In this document: in pieces, positions 33,090 through 44,469 of the stretch
Layout of the letters: each line of letters starts with the position of its first letter
How positions within the stretch are numbered: position 1 is the stretch's first letter
Source: Topomyia yanbarensis
Lineage: Eukaryota > Arthropoda > Insecta > Diptera > Culicidae
Assembly (NCBI RefSeq): GCF_030247195.1
Contig: NW_026683360.1
Location: forward strand, 1 to 64,000
Direction: 5' to 3'
Length of the DNA: 64,000 nucleotides
Position numbers and translations under genes: made by a program
Notes under the pieces: model-generated
The model's database searches: none
Told to the model about the DNA's origin: nothing
Seen by the model: the letters and a program-made list of their open reading frames with translations, nothing else

Positions 33090-35577
33090 GGCTGAAAAAC
33101 AACAAACCTGCCGGTATAGATCAACTACCCAGCGAGCTATTAAAATACGGTGGTGAAATACTGGCTAGAGCGCTGCACTGGGTAATCGCCAATATTTGGG
33201 AGGAAGAGATTCTTCCGGAGGAGTGGATGCAGGGTGTTGTTTGCCCAATCTACAAAAAGGGTGACAAGTTGGATTGCTGCAACTGCCGCGCGGTCACACT
33301 ACTTAGCGCCACCTACAAAGTCCTTTCCCAAATTCTTTGCCGCCGATTATCACAATTTGCAAGGGAGTTCGTGGGGCACTACAAAGCGGGATTCATGGGT
33401 TCCCGTGCCACCACGGACCAAATATTCGCAATTCGGCAGGTTCTGCAGAAGTGCCGCGAATACAACGTGCCCACACATCATTTGTTCATCGATTTCAAAT
33501 CGGCGTATGACACAATCGATCGAGATCAGCTTTGGCAGATAATGCACGAGTAGGGGAACATGGGGAGACTTGACCAGGTTTTCAGCTAAAACTGCATAAA
33601 TCTCTAAAAAAGCCTTCAATCCCCCAAAAATCATTCAGATATAACACGCAAAGTTATTGCGCGTCTCCATGATTTTTTGCAGAATTTTTATTTAATTTTT
33701 GAAAAGTTACAAAATTTTTTCTGTGATCGTTTTTTCTGGTCAAGTCTCCCCATTGCGGGGAGACTTGACCAAGGCGTGGGGAGACTTGACCAAGAGAATT
33801 TTGAAAAATCATAACAAAAAATAATGACATAAAACATACTGTAATTATTTTTTCCCTACTATCGAGATCCTTAGTTAGCAGTAAAAAATATAAAAGAGTT
33901 GCATTTGATAAATTTTGATTTTTTTAAATGCATTTCTTTTTAAGGATTAACTGTACTGCTTGCATTGCATGTTCACACGTCAGGAAATCAGTCCTACTAT
34001 TGCTAACTTTGCTTACAAATTTTAAAATATAAAGACTTATTTTTGGGGTGGGATTTTTTTATGGCGTGATTAACATTAACAGTAGATACCAAAGCATAAT
34101 AAATATTACGAATTTTGGATCTTTCTTCAGCTGATCGCCACTTGGTCAAGTCTCCCAATAAAATCTTGGTCAAGTCTCCCCAGCATTAGTTATTGCGTTC
34201 AATTTCATGCGAATTCTAGTAATAACTATTCCAATGTTCCAGTTTATGTAAAATCATTTCAATGCTTTACAAGGATTAAGATGGTATATTAGTTTTTTAA
34301 TAGTAATTAGTAGTCGAGTAGATATGTCCATACAAAGTTTGATAAAAAATTACATCATTTAATGCAAATTTATTAATCACGTAATATTTTCTGCAAGGAA
34401 AGGATTGTTTACTACAAACTTTCAAAATTACCTTAAGGAATCGAAACAAGTATAAAAATATTTTTGAAAAAAAGTTAAGAATCGAATAGAAGACGCCATA
34501 GCCGAAAATAGAATTTTGCGCTTGGTCAAGTCTCCCCATGTTCCCCTACGATTTTTCGGATAAGCTAACAGGAATAGTCAAACCGACGATGGATCGGGTG
34601 ATGTGCGTTGTTCGAGTATCAGGGACACTCTCGAGTCCCTTTGAATGTCGAAGAGGGTTAAGGCAAGGTGATGGTCTATCGTGTCTGCTGTTCAACGTTG
34701 TGTTAGAAGGTGTAATAAGGACAGCGGGGATAGACACGAGTGGCACGATATTTAGGAAGTCCGACCAGCTTCTTGGCTTCGCCGACGACATTGACATAAT
34801 GGCATGGAAATTTGAGGCGATGTCGGAAACGTACACCAGACTGAAAGCTGAAGCCAGCAGGATTGGACTTACCACCAACGTTTCGAAGACAAAATACATG
34901 ACATGGAAGAGGTTCTAGAGACGACACTGTGAACCTCCCATCCCGAGTTCGATTGACGGTGACGGATTCGAGATGGTCGACGAATTCGTGTATTTGGGCT
35001 AACTGGTAACCACCGACAATGATACCAGCAGAGAAATTCAGAGACAGATCTCGGCGGGAAATCGTGCCTACTTTGGATTCCGGAGGACGTTCCGGTCGAA
35101 CAAAATTCGCCGCCGCACGAGGTTGATTATCTACAAGACGCTGATTAGACCCGTGGTCCTCTACGGCCACGAGACCTGGACTATGTTCGTGGAGGACCAA
35201 CGCGCCCTTGGAGTTTTCGAACGAAAGGTGTTGCGTACCATCTATGGTGGCGTGCAGATGGACGACGGAACGTAACGCAGGCGAATGAACCATGAGTTGC
35301 ATCAGCTGCTTGAAGAACCATCCATCGCGCATACCGCAAAAAAGGACGTTTGCGGTAGGCTGAACACGTCGAAAGAGTGTCGGAAGACGACACGGTGAAG
35401 ATGGTTCTTGAAGGCGACCCTCCAAGAACAAGAAGACGGCGCACAGCGAGCACGGTGGATCGACCAGATTAAGGACGACCTGCGGACCCTTCGAAGACTG
35501 CGAGGCTGGCGACAAGCAACAATGGACCGAGTGAAGTGGAGACGGCTTCTGCATGCAGCAAGAGACAACAAGGTCTG
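33090..35577 (+). pseudogene. RTE-like reverse transcriptase (interrupted)
   Basis: First part 33090-33550: KNNKPAGIDQLPSELLKYGG, VVCPIYKKGDKLDC, YKAGFMGSRATTDQIF, and HLFIDFKSAYDTIDR (motif A). It then breaks at the MITE. Second part from 34549: GLRQGDGLSCLLFNVVLEG (motif B), LLGFADDIDIMA (motif C, catalytic FADD), then TRLIIYKTLIRPVVLYGHET, FERKVLRTIYGG and the C-terminal RWIDQIKDDLRTLRRLRGWR. Excising the MITE and one TA restores the codon at the junction (HE-Y-DFS). A nonsense codon at 34918 and several frameshifts follow, so it is inactive. Of the RTs in the window this one keeps the most motifs. Confidence 0.85.
33553..34546. mobile_element. TA-target MITE with GGGGAGACTTGACC motifs
   Basis: 994 bp flanked by TA (33551-33552 and 34547-34548). 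Termini GGGGAACATGGGGAGACTTG and CAAGTCTCCCCATGTTCCCC are perfect inverted repeats of ~24 bp. The core motif GGGGAGACTTGACC recurs inside, inverted near 33738, forward near 33756 and 33780, and inverted near 34142 and 34168. It interrupts the plus-strand RTE RT gene, and excision restores the reading frame. The interior is AT-rich without coding sense. Confidence 0.92.
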
Positions 35578-36449
35578 AACGGTAAGGTAAGTATTTGAAG
35601 ATATGTATATTAATTCGTTGTACCGTACTTCACCGATTTCCACCTCGAAACCAACGCGACTGCTACGTTCTCTACCAGCTACCATGTACCTTGTCTTGTC
35701 AGAGTTTATCGTCAGTCCGATTCTTGCAGCTGCCCTTTTAAAAGGTAACAATGTTTCTTCCAATGCTCTGCGATCAATACCAATGATGTCGAAATCGTTC
35801 GCGATATCAAGAAGCATGTGTGACGGTTCCGTTCCTATGCACATCAGATCTTCGTAACGCTTGATTTTATCCTATCCAGCATCATACGAATAAGCTTAAT
35901 CAGTTTTGTCGGGAAACCACGCTCAAGCATTATCTGCCACAGTTCCTTTGTTTTACTGTATCGTATGCCACCTTCAATACATAGATGGTGCGTCCGCAAA
36001 TTGTTTTCCCGGAATATATCCAGAATTTGTCGCTGGGTAAACATTTGGTTCGTCGTTAACTGTCCTTCTCGAAACCCGCTTTGAAATTCGCCGACAAAGC
36101 ATTCAGCCAACGGGCGAAGTCTACCCAACAGAACACGAGAAACTACCTTGTAGGCAGCATTGAGGATCATTATGCCTCTGAAGTTTACAACCCTTCTCCA
36201 AGATTGGGCATATGAGGCCTCTGAACCAATCCGAAGGCATTTTTTCTTCCACACAGATCATCCCAATCACGCAGTGGATTACTTCGCACAACCAGTCACT
36301 CCTAATTTTTAGAAGTTCATCCGGGATTCTGCCCTTCCGAACGACCTTATCGTTTTTAAGCTTTCGCATAACCCCCCGTCTAGAAATCACTGAACAAAAA
36401 GAAATTGCAGGTTTGTTTACCCCTCGCTTCGCCGGGTCTACATACTCAA

Positions 36450-36545
36450 AAAAAAATCTTCGGTCGAACAACGTTCGCTACCGTACGAAGCTAAACTTCT
36501 ATAGAACAGTTATTAGACCGTTTGTCCCATCTACTATGCTGGTAC
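36450..36545 (+). pseudogene. Tiny RTE-like RT shard, plus strand
   Basis: NNVRYRTKLNFYRTVIRPFV matches the 'RTKL-IYKTLIRPV' block seen at 35110-35160. It abuts the 5' end of the minus RTE copy, so it may be an older independent fragment or a rearrangement product. Confidence 0.5.
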
Positions 36546-37396
36546 CGTACCCGCAATTTAATAGGAAAGAAAACACCTCTCTAATGGAATTAAAAGATTG
36601 AAAATACAATGTATTCTTTTTGAGTTAGAGGCATTAAAAGAAGAACAAATAGTTCACACAAAAGTTCAATAACTCCGTAACAGTTGAAATTTGATTATTC
36701 GTGTAGAATGATTTTTTTCTCCAAATATGATCCTCAATCACCCCTAGAGAGATTCTTAACCATGGACCAAGCCACCTGTATATGATAATGCTCCCTGGTT
36801 TAATCCCAACAAATTAGTCTGCATACTCCCACTACTACCTTGCAATATGTATATAGTTTTGTTCTATCGCATCCATCATCCCGATCCCAACCTTTTTAAT
36901 CGTTAATAGTCGCCAAAATGAAATAAATTGATTTTTATCGTGATTAATGAAACTTGAACAATTATTTAAAAAATACTATAGAAATTTATTGATTATGAAA
37001 TGCCGCCCCTGATTTTGCCGCTCGGGGCGGTTGCCCCCTTCGCCCCCCCCCCCCTTTTGCGCCGCCACTGCTCCCACTTTTTCCAATAGCATTACAACCA
37101 ATTAGAAACCGTCGGATTTGGTAGAACTATTTCAAATAGCTTACTAAAATATTATAGTTACTATCTTAGTTTTTGGCTTAGCTTAAAACTATGTGTGCGT
37201 GTAGAATTATTCACGCATTCACAACAGCTCATCACCGGCCAGAACGCCCCACCCATTGTTGTGGGGCATACTCACCGATTGCTGTGAGGCATATCATTCT
37301 CTTGTAGTGGGGCATATTACACTTTAATCGGGGGCATTTTACCCTGGGTGAAAGAAAAACTAGAATTTAGGAATCTTTGAAAAATGTTTAATAATA

Positions 37397-37600
37397 CACT
37401 CAGGTTTTTTTACGCGGTTTTTTTTGCGCGGTATTTTTTACGCGGTTTTTACGCGGTTTTCATTTACGCGGATTTTGAATTTACGCGGTTTTCGTTTACT
37501 CGGATTTTAAAATTGAGGCGGTTTTTACTTACGCGGATTTTGAAATTTACGCGGTTTTCATTTACGCGGCCTGTATCCCCCGCGTAAAAAAACCTGAGTG
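37397..37600. mobile_element. Small TA-target MITE with ACGCGG repeats
   Basis: 204 bp, TA on both sides (37395-37396, 37601-37602), ends CACTCAGGTTTTTTTACGCG and its reverse complement. The interior is an array of ~10 TTTACGCGG units. Non-coding. Confidence 0.88.
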
Positions 37601-37774
37601 TACTTGTATCAGGATGTTTTTAACAAAAAATTAAAAGGGGACTAATTTATAACTAATATAACAATAAATTAGAGTAGTTGGTGCGGAGATCATAGTGTCG
37701 AATGGTGAAATATAGCTATTTTTGCTTAAGGGGGGCGTATTGGACCTGTTTACCCTAGTTCGGGTTACCTTCCA

Positions 37775-38170
37775 AATCTGTGAACTATGGGGTGTGGTTA
37801 GTGTTGAGTTTTTTTATTCTGGCTCATGTGTTGATGGGCCGATATCTATGGTGCAGTTGGTGGAGTCATCTCTCTAACGTCAGTGATAGAGATTCAGTGC
37901 GGACAAAAGTCAACTTACATGCAAGAACCTGTTCTGAGCTGCAGAAACAACTAGATGTCTTCTGTAATTGGTGCACTCGTGAGTTGTTAATTGTCAGTGT
38001 CTCCAAATGTTGTGTAATTTCTTCCACACGTAAAAACCACCTTTACTCTTACGCTCTCTTAAAGATTATTCGCATATCTCAGCACTGGCAGACAGAAACT
38101 TCGTTTTCGCCATTTGAATCGCCAAGGAGTTTACTAATCCGTACAGATGTGCGACGTCTAAATTAACAGG
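37775..38170 (+). pseudogene. Jockey-like LINE RT shard
   Basis: The plus frame gives QKQLDVFCNWCTRELLIVSV followed by KCCVISSTRKNHLYSYALL. This aligns with LQSQLDIFANWCMTNRMVLN and KCSVITFARKRSIVSFDY of the LINE at 24028. Only the region just after the catalytic loop survives. Confidence 0.65.
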
Positions 38171-38249
38171 ATTGACGCTGTGTAAAGCAGGTTCGTTCGT
38201 TTTACTGTGAGACTTACCGTGGCGTGATCGTGTGGAGCTTTCACCTTAT

Positions 38250-39062
38250 ATACTGAAAACATAAATTCTTAAATATAATGAAATGGATCGAGCATTTCAC
38301 GAGTTTATTCGTCGTTTTCTGCAACGGAGTATTTTCGTGCAATGTAAATAGCAGGGTTTTCGGCTTTCACGGTCTATAGAATAAGAACGGCTGTTGTATA
38401 CTGCCCGACTTTCGGCCACTGGTTTTGGCCTTTTTCAAGGGAAATATCTTATCGTTCTTCGTTTCTACTTTCCGTAAATAGTAGGTTTTGTTCATTCCAT
38501 GGACTGAAGAATGGCCGCTTGGCTAACAAAAGTTTTCGTAAATTTTACTTATATAGTATAGCTTGCATGAACGTTTTCGTTGATAATGACATTATTTTTT
38601 GTGAATGAAACGAAACGATTCGTTTATTTCAATAAATATTTGTGTATATTACGAACAATTTCGTTGGCCGCGCGAATTCATTTTGTTCATGTTAGAGAAG
38701 TTTACGTATTTAATAACATATTATTTTGAAATGGCTCCGGCAAAATATGGAACGAACTCGGCTTCTCAACCTTATTCAAACAAAACCAACAAACAGTTCG
38801 CGATGGCTCAACTGAATCCGAACGAATCTGTACTGCTCCGGATTCTGGATCAACTGGAAGCGAAAGGTGTTCAGAAAATCTCCTGAAATCGGCGGACACG
38901 GATGCGGTTACTAAATAGTCAGACCGAGACCGTCGTGATGATCAACAATTGTCTGACGTATAGCAACAAGGACACCATATTCTGCCTCTATCGGAGCTCT
39001 TTTGATGTTGACAGTTTGACGAATGGTGCTCGTAAATATTTTAAAGACCTTTTTTTGTTAAC
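38250..39062 (+). mobile_element. Z2: partial copy of element Z
   Basis: Begins 'aaacataaattcttaaatataatgaa' like Z1 at 10360. It has one copy of the internal unit with the near-palindrome at 38565-38595, followed by the coding-like segment 38731-39050. The CACTGATA tip is altered (tatactgaaaa), and no right terminus matching Z1 is found. It continues into repeat X1. Confidence 0.6.
38731..38886 (+). pseudogene. Short N-terminal coding remnant in Z2
   Basis: The frame starts MAPAKYGTNSASQPYSNK and contains AQLNPNESVLLRILDQLEAK before a stop. 38940-39050 resumes as LTYSNKDTIFCLYRSSF-DV. Both halves also occur, more decayed, in Z1 at 11625-11890. Conservation of amino-acid sense in two copies suggests a real former protein. 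The first half would fit a gag-like N-terminus, but I do not recognise the family. Confidence 0.35.
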
Positions 39063-39360
39063 GACTATGAGTGAGTCAATTTTCCTTTTTATGTTTTTAA
39101 TGACATTCAATTAGCAAGGCACTGGAAAATGAAGTATATTTTTCAATATTAAGAGCCATAGTACTCAAGAGAGAACAAGGAGTTGAAGGAAGAAAGTTTA
39201 AAAAGCGTGGAAAGGGTCATATGAGCAAACTTGGAGTTTACTGGCGACCTAACACTTTGTCTGCTACCGCAGGAGTCAGAATCTTTTGGCGTTAGATATC
39301 CGAATAACCTGAGTCTACGGCAACTTATTACTTCATGCTGTCGGAACCGACAAAAAGTTC
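39063..39360 (+). repeat. X1: copy of ~290-bp repeat X
   Basis: The sequence 'gacattcaattagcaag...ggaaaatgaagtata...agagccatagtactcaag...catatgagcaaact...tgtctgctaccgcagg...catgctgtcggaaccg' recurs inverted at 47926-48219 (high identity) and forward but diverged at 48931-49230. Non-coding. Confidence 0.75.
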
Positions 39361-40329
39361 TATATTCAAAATTCGATTTAGACGACAAACCTGGTACGTA
39401 AGATGTATTTGACAGTGATATTTTATAGAAATTGCGTGTAGTTTAAGTGAATTGTATTTTGGTAAACAATTTTGTACGCCATTGTTAAAAAGCTTCCACA
39501 GCATTAGTTCAAGAAAGGTACTTCATTACTTACAACAAGACAGGTATGAGTAACGCACGTAAAATGCCTCGTGTTGGCATTCTTCCAAATAAGACTACCG
39601 ACTCGCTACTCGTTTGTTGTGCCGTCGCTCTAGTACAATGTAACCGCTCGATACCCGCTTTACCGCATATTCTGTCCCGCCAAGTAAAGTTCCTACAATG
39701 CTACGGTTTTGAAGTTTCGAATTTTTAGCTCATCGTGTAGGATTCGTTCCAACCCAGGGAAGCAAGTGACTTACAGTTCGATGTGCCAAGTTTCCAATCG
39801 TTTTTGTTAAGTAGGCTTTGACCGAATTTTCCGATCGGCTGTTTCTTCTGAATTCTTTGTAACGTTTTTTTTTCTGGTCATATTTTTTATGTAACAGTTC
39901 TCATAACATTGAAACGAATAAAGTTTAGTAGTTGGTTTATTAAAACAAACTATGCGCCTTAAAATAATCTTCAAGTTATCCAAAGGGTACTTCAGTGTAG
40001 AAAAAGAACTACAGAAGTTATAGATATATGACCGTTTTTAAGGAACACCCTAAAGCATATATTTGGGTTCGTCGTGTAAAGGAAACTATAAAGATAGAGC
40101 TTGCGTGTCTTCAGCAAAGTTTTCTAAAATGTGTTATTCGACAGTCTCATTCAAGACAGTCAAGTTCCATCTTAAACCGTTAAAAAGTTCAATTTTATAT
40201 ATTGCTAAAATAATAACCACCCTAGCTTCTGTTTCAACGAAAAAAAGGGCCCTGTAAAGTATAACAAATTTCTTAAAAATATTGTAAGGCCATGTTAGTT
40301 AGTTTTAGTAAAAGTTAAAATTCCTGCTA
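39361..40329. other. No gene seen
   Basis: AT-rich filler. 39530-39730 is richer in GC but carries no recognisable frame. Confidence 0.35.
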
Positions 40330-40740
40330 AATTTAAATTCGGGACCACTATGGACTGTGGTCACAAAAAATTGCGTGGGATGAATAAATTCTTGCTCCCA
40401 TGCTTGCCGAATCGAATTCGAAGAACTGAGCATTGTCAACAACTTGTGTCAGACCCCAAACATTCCGGTATTACTGTTGGGGTAAGAGAAAAAATACGGT
40501 CCTGGGCTGCGTCCGAGCACCGCAATTATTTGAGAAATCTTCAAACGTGTCGCCAAAGAAAGGCGTTTCTTGAATAACGGTACCGCGTGATTTCGGAAAA
40601 TCTTCTGAATTTTTCGAAACTGCACTGCGGTATGCTGACCACAACTTTAAGCGACCACTGTAAACTCGATTATCACATGGAAGCTATTCAGCGCGCTGAG
40701 TTATTTTCATGTGATCTTTGTGAATTCTACTAAGGGATCT
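40330..40740 (+). pseudogene. LINE RNase H and C-terminal zinc region
   Basis: 40470-40577 gives SWAASEHRNYLRNLQTCRQR then KAFLE. After a frameshift, 40600-40730 gives FSKLHCGMLTTTLSDHCKL, then DYHMEAIQRAELFSCDLCEF. This is the RNase H end plus the 'LTGHC-LN-H...C-LC' zinc region of I/Loa-type insect LINEs. Everything upstream of RNase H is missing. Confidence 0.6.
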
Positions 40741-41058
40741 CATATAATCTGAAATGCAACTGCCCAACCATATCGTAATTGTAATTCACAAACACTTGAT
40801 TTGGTTCGTGTGTCTGAAGTCTTTTACTATCCTCCCAACAAACTTGATGGAAATATCTTCTTCCATCGGTAACTCGGTATGCTGCGCAACCATACATGAA
40901 ATCTTGGTGATCAAATTCTGTTTTTATTGGCATAATAAAGTGACAATTACTCAATACATTTTCTTTCATGATACATCGTAAGTTGTGACGCACTATAAAT
41001 TAACCAACCAACTCATGAACATGCCTGAATAATCACCACTTATTTTCTTTCATTTCAG

Positions 41059-41085
41059 GTACGGACCCTGTCAATTCATTCACTC
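41059..41085 (+). other. Possible 27-nt microexon
   Basis: A pyrimidine-rich tract and acceptor (TTTCTTTCATTTCAG, ending 41058) and a strong donor (GTAAGTAAC, from 41086) flank exactly 27 nt, nine codons open in all three frames. It lies in one of the few low-repeat stretches. No flanking exons are identified in the window, so this is only a signal-based candidate. Confidence 0.2.
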
Positions 41086-42794
41086 GTAAGTAACTTACGT
41101 CCACAGCACGCAAACAAATATTGCAACTTTAATTGGAATATAATGAAAGCCAAGGCAACCCCCCTCGGTGGCAAAGTTGCCATCCCTTCGGCCCCAAACC
41201 GAAACCGCACAACCTACGGCTGATTGAATCAATTTATTGTGATACCTTATGTCCATCGAGTGGAAAATCCAACAAACCACATTATCAACAGCAACCGGTC
41301 CAATGCGTAACCCCTACTACCTACCACGGTCGGGTTTCGGACCGAACCAGATGGCCACCGACCGACCGACGGTGGGCAAATCCCACTGGTAAACAGAAAA
41401 GGGGAAGTTTTCTGTTTTCACTCCGGATAGCCGGTCTGGGACAGTCTTTCTCGGAACGACAGTGTTGAGATAAAAAAAAAGTTTCCTTCTTCTCGTTTTC
41501 CCTTTACTGCTGCGAAGATTTAGACGCAGCGAGCGGTCACAATTTTATTTTTCGATTTTCGGGTCCAAGTGAGCAAAGTTCGAACCAGATGGCCACCTAG
41601 TAGCTGGCCGTGAAGGGTGTGTGGGAGCGAATAGATTAAGCGATTAAGATGAAATTTATGCGATGGACCCTCGTTTGGAGAAATTAGAAGTAAGTTCATA
41701 GAAAAACTGAGGTTGAAGTTCACATCCATGGAATTGTGTCCTTCGTTACGCGACCGGATTTCCGCGCAAGAATGGTCAAATTAGTGCGCTTTGTCGCCAT
41801 TTGCTAAGGTTAAACAGATAATTTTCACCCAGCATATCCGAGGTCACAAATTGCGCCAATTGTTATTTGGGACAAACATTGAAGAACGACCTTTTGCGAC
41901 CTGTTCTCCGAAGACATGTCAACAGCTTAGGAAATTTATTCTTGGGTAAATTATTCGAACCCCTTACGGTTAACAAAATTTTCACGTCTGTTTTGATATA
42001 ATTAGAAAAGTTTCGTCTTGTTTTTCGACAAAATCTGCTCCTGCCAGTTGAATGTCAACGGCAGGAGGCTCCTCTCGAAAGTGTTTCACCTAAAGGGCGA
42101 AATTCTTTTTCCATCAATTTTAGAAGATTTTGCCACCAACCGAGTTTCTTCCAATGTTCTTTACCGGGAGGTACTAATGAGCGAAAATTTGCCGTAAACA
42201 ACCGGGATTATTTGATCGTAATTAACTGTCGGGTGGAAAATGCTTTCCAAACGAGATGCCGTTATGCGAATGTCTTTTGTCGTGAAACTTTGGCACTTTG
42301 TTGGGGAAAATCCGAATCGATGGCTTAATTGGCAAATGACCGTAAGCGATATAGCGCGCTAGCGTAAGCAAAAGTTTCGGAACTTGCATAGAGATTTGAA
42401 CTTTCTGTCTCGGCAGACATCGTATTGTCGACATGGTCTTTCGCCATTTAATTCCGTGCTTTTGCTCGGATAATTTCTTATGCATCGCCAAATTACGATT
42501 TTCAAGTAAAGTGTTTAGGTCAGAATCCGTCGTTGCGGGTTCTAGTGGTTGTTATACTAACTCTGGATCCTCGAATATGACCAATTTTATGGACTTTGTC
42601 GCCGATGGCTTGTTGAGGAAACTTAATGAGCGTAGGTTTCTGCCTTATGGTCTCGGTCACAATTATCATACAATGATCACTGGTATTTGCATTAACACAC
42701 TCTTTGATTTTATGTAGCAATCATTGTGTTTCTGAGCAATTGCGCCTTCACGTTGAATTATCAGTTAATCCAAATATAACATCAATGCACAGTG
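41086..42794. other. Low-repeat, relatively GC-rich stretch
   Basis: I see no TE in 41100-42720, which is unusual for this window. Frames are short and none is convincing. It could be host intronic or regulatory DNA. Confidence 0.35.
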
Positions 42795-43400
42795 TTTTAA
42801 AACGTCGTTTTAGTGCTCAAAATTAATGGCGTCTAAACCGTTAACCTTAGAAGTATAGTTTGTTCGGAAGTTCCTACCTTAATGATTGTGCATCTACAGG
42901 AATATATTGTTCAGTGATTAACTCACCTATAACTGATATTTAAAAATTGTTTGCTGAACTAATTAAAATAGAAACCTTGTGTCTTCGGCAAAGTTGTAGA
43001 AAATATTACCGCATAAGAAAGTGCTCAAGGCTCCATATACAATATACATAGAATATACAACATATCTAACTCTCATAGTTTACGAGTCATGGAACATGTT
43101 ATATGGAAGTCTTCTTAAAATTAGTTTTTTCATGATATCTTTTTATTTATTCTCCTACATTCTTGAAATCTTCCACAAAGTTGTTTGCGGTATCGAATCA
43201 TATATTTTGCGGAACAAAATAGCTTCCTTTCTGTTGTGTTTGAAAAGATATTCCAAATTTTGCGATATTTTTAGGGTAACTTCCACCTTAAATAACCCGG
43301 AGCAAACAACATTACAAAATGCTGAAAGTACTAGCTTTTTACTTTCATATAGTGGTTGACTTGTTTGTCGACTCGATTCTCCCTGAGTGTTATGTTAAAA
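42795..43400 (+). repeat. E1: arm of inverted repeat E
   Basis: Blocks 'gtgttttaaaacgtcg...ctcaaaattaatgg', 'acctataactgatat', 'gcggaacaaaatag', 'gcgatatttttagggtaact' and 'cgactcgattctccctgagtgttatg' recur in reverse order and orientation at 47395-48490. It represents the version without the X2 and MITE insertions. Confidence 0.8.
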
Positions 43401-44085
43401 ACAAAATGTCATCGATGTAATATAAAATGAAACATTCAAGCACACTGCAACAAGTAGCTTCATCTCCTCATGATAAATTACATAGGACACAAACATGTAC
43501 ATGTACAAAAAGAAATTAAAAAGGATCTTTGATCACATGCAAGATCCAAATACGAAACGTGGTCAATCGGGTGTTTGAGAAACGTGCATAATGAAATCTA
43601 ACAAATCAGTGGATACTGAGGAGCTGGAAAAAAGTTACGGTAATTCCACAAACAGGTGTGCAACAATTTTATTTAGTATTTTGGAATATATTTATGTCCT
43701 TTGTGACATTTATAGTCCTGTCCACAAAATGGGTTCGGTAGTAAAAAATCGAGCTGTTTACGCTCACGTTCTCGAAGCACATATAATATAGGTAGTTAGA
43801 CGCACATCCAGTTTTTCGTTCTGAAGCGAAATCAAAAGTTAGCATTTTTTCCAGAGTTAGTTCTTATATCCAAAGGCATGAATAAGCAGTATCGTTCGGA
43901 ACAGAATGTTTTTACACGTTGCTTCAGATATTTAATTGAACTGTTCAAATTTTATGAAAACACTCAATCATCATCGGGAGTAAAAGCTGAACTACATTGA
44001 TATCAAATTTAAGAAGAACATATCAACATTATTAAACACATTTAAATCTAAACTTCTATTTTAAAAAAAAAGCCATATACCATAC
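43401..44085. other. No gene seen
   Basis: AT-rich sequence without recognisable features, up to the ATTTGAAC duplication of the next hAT element. Confidence 0.3.
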
Positions 44086-44469
44086 ATTTGAACCAGGCCC
44101 GTGCGCAGAAAATGGTCATGGGGAGGGTTTTGATTTTTCTACGTTTTTTATAAAAGAAAGGTTGAATTTTGAAGTTTTTTATGAGACCTGGAAGGCCGAG
44201 TATTGTATACCAAATTGGGTTAATGTCTATTATCGAGATGGAATGTAATTGGCTAGTGGTTGTGTCTGATTGGTTTGAAGCAGTTAATCCTACCGACTAA
44301 ACTTAAACCTCTTATATCTTGCCATCGTCATCCATCCGGGCCACCATTAAACCGTAAAAACATTGTTGCTAAAATCGTAAGTAAAGTGCCATGAATTCTG
44401 AAACATTCACGTTTTTACGTTTCGAAAAAAGGACTATGAACAAAAATCGTGTTTTGTAATTATGTTCAA

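Larger units (their letters stand above)
32990..35590 (+). mobile_element. 5'-truncated RTE-like LINE, plus copy
   Basis: Bounded by the 10-bp duplication GTATTTGAAG (32980-32989 and 35591-35600). The 3' end follows the RT stop by only ~14 bases (cggtaaggtaa), a very short 3' UTR with a GTAAG-type tail, as in mosquito RTE elements. It is inserted into the older minus RTE copy and later received the TA-target MITE at 33553-34546. The endonuclease is absent. Confidence 0.8.
31850..36480 (-). pseudogene. RTE-like LINE RT, minus copy, split by later insertions
   Basis: The upstream half lies at 35601-36480: EVIHCVIGMICVEEKMPSDW, LNAAYKVVSRVLLGRLRPLA, FQSGFREGQLTTNQMF, THHLCIEGGIRYS (motif A degraded), then INSDKTRYMVAGRE and VGFEVEIGEVRYNEL. 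The downstream half lies at about 31990-32218 and reads LRMRAKLDFFKSLILPVALYG then HEAWML. Removing the R composite (32231-32959) and the plus-strand RTE (32990-35590), each with one target-duplication copy, brings YLQILVKYDNDVS next to the upstream half. This restores the order expected for an RTE protein. The motif B and catalytic ADD segment is lost. Many stops are present. Confidence 0.7.
30865..37070. mobile_element. hAT-like element with nested insertions
   Basis: Termini are CAGTGGCGGCGCGAGG and CCTTTTGCGCCGCCACTG, with perfect 8-bp duplications CTCCCACT at 30857-30864 and 37071-37078. Subterminal text 'ttgccgctcggggc' appears at both ends in inverted sense. Its own sequence is about 30865-31850 and 36550-37070. 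Everything between is later insertions. No transposase was recognised. Confidence 0.88.
30666..37755. mobile_element. Outer TA-target element (mTA type) with GGGTAAA ends
   Basis: The left end after TA (30664-30665) is GGGTAAAAGGGTATAATACG. The right end before TA (37756-37757) is CGTATTGGACCTGTTTACCC. Inside each end the motif GGGGTAAAATGCCCC recurs (30693 forward; 37328-37342 inverted), with several 'gccccac / gtggggca' variants at 37230-37320. The TA duplication and these ends suggest a Tc1/mariner-like MITE. It is split by a 6.2-kb hAT-like element (30865-37070) and also carries the small MITE at 37397-37600. Confidence 0.7.

Noticed and set aside
34703..35554. 283-codon minus-strand frame
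   Set aside because: Shadow of the plus-strand RTE RT, which has motifs B and C in the sense frame.
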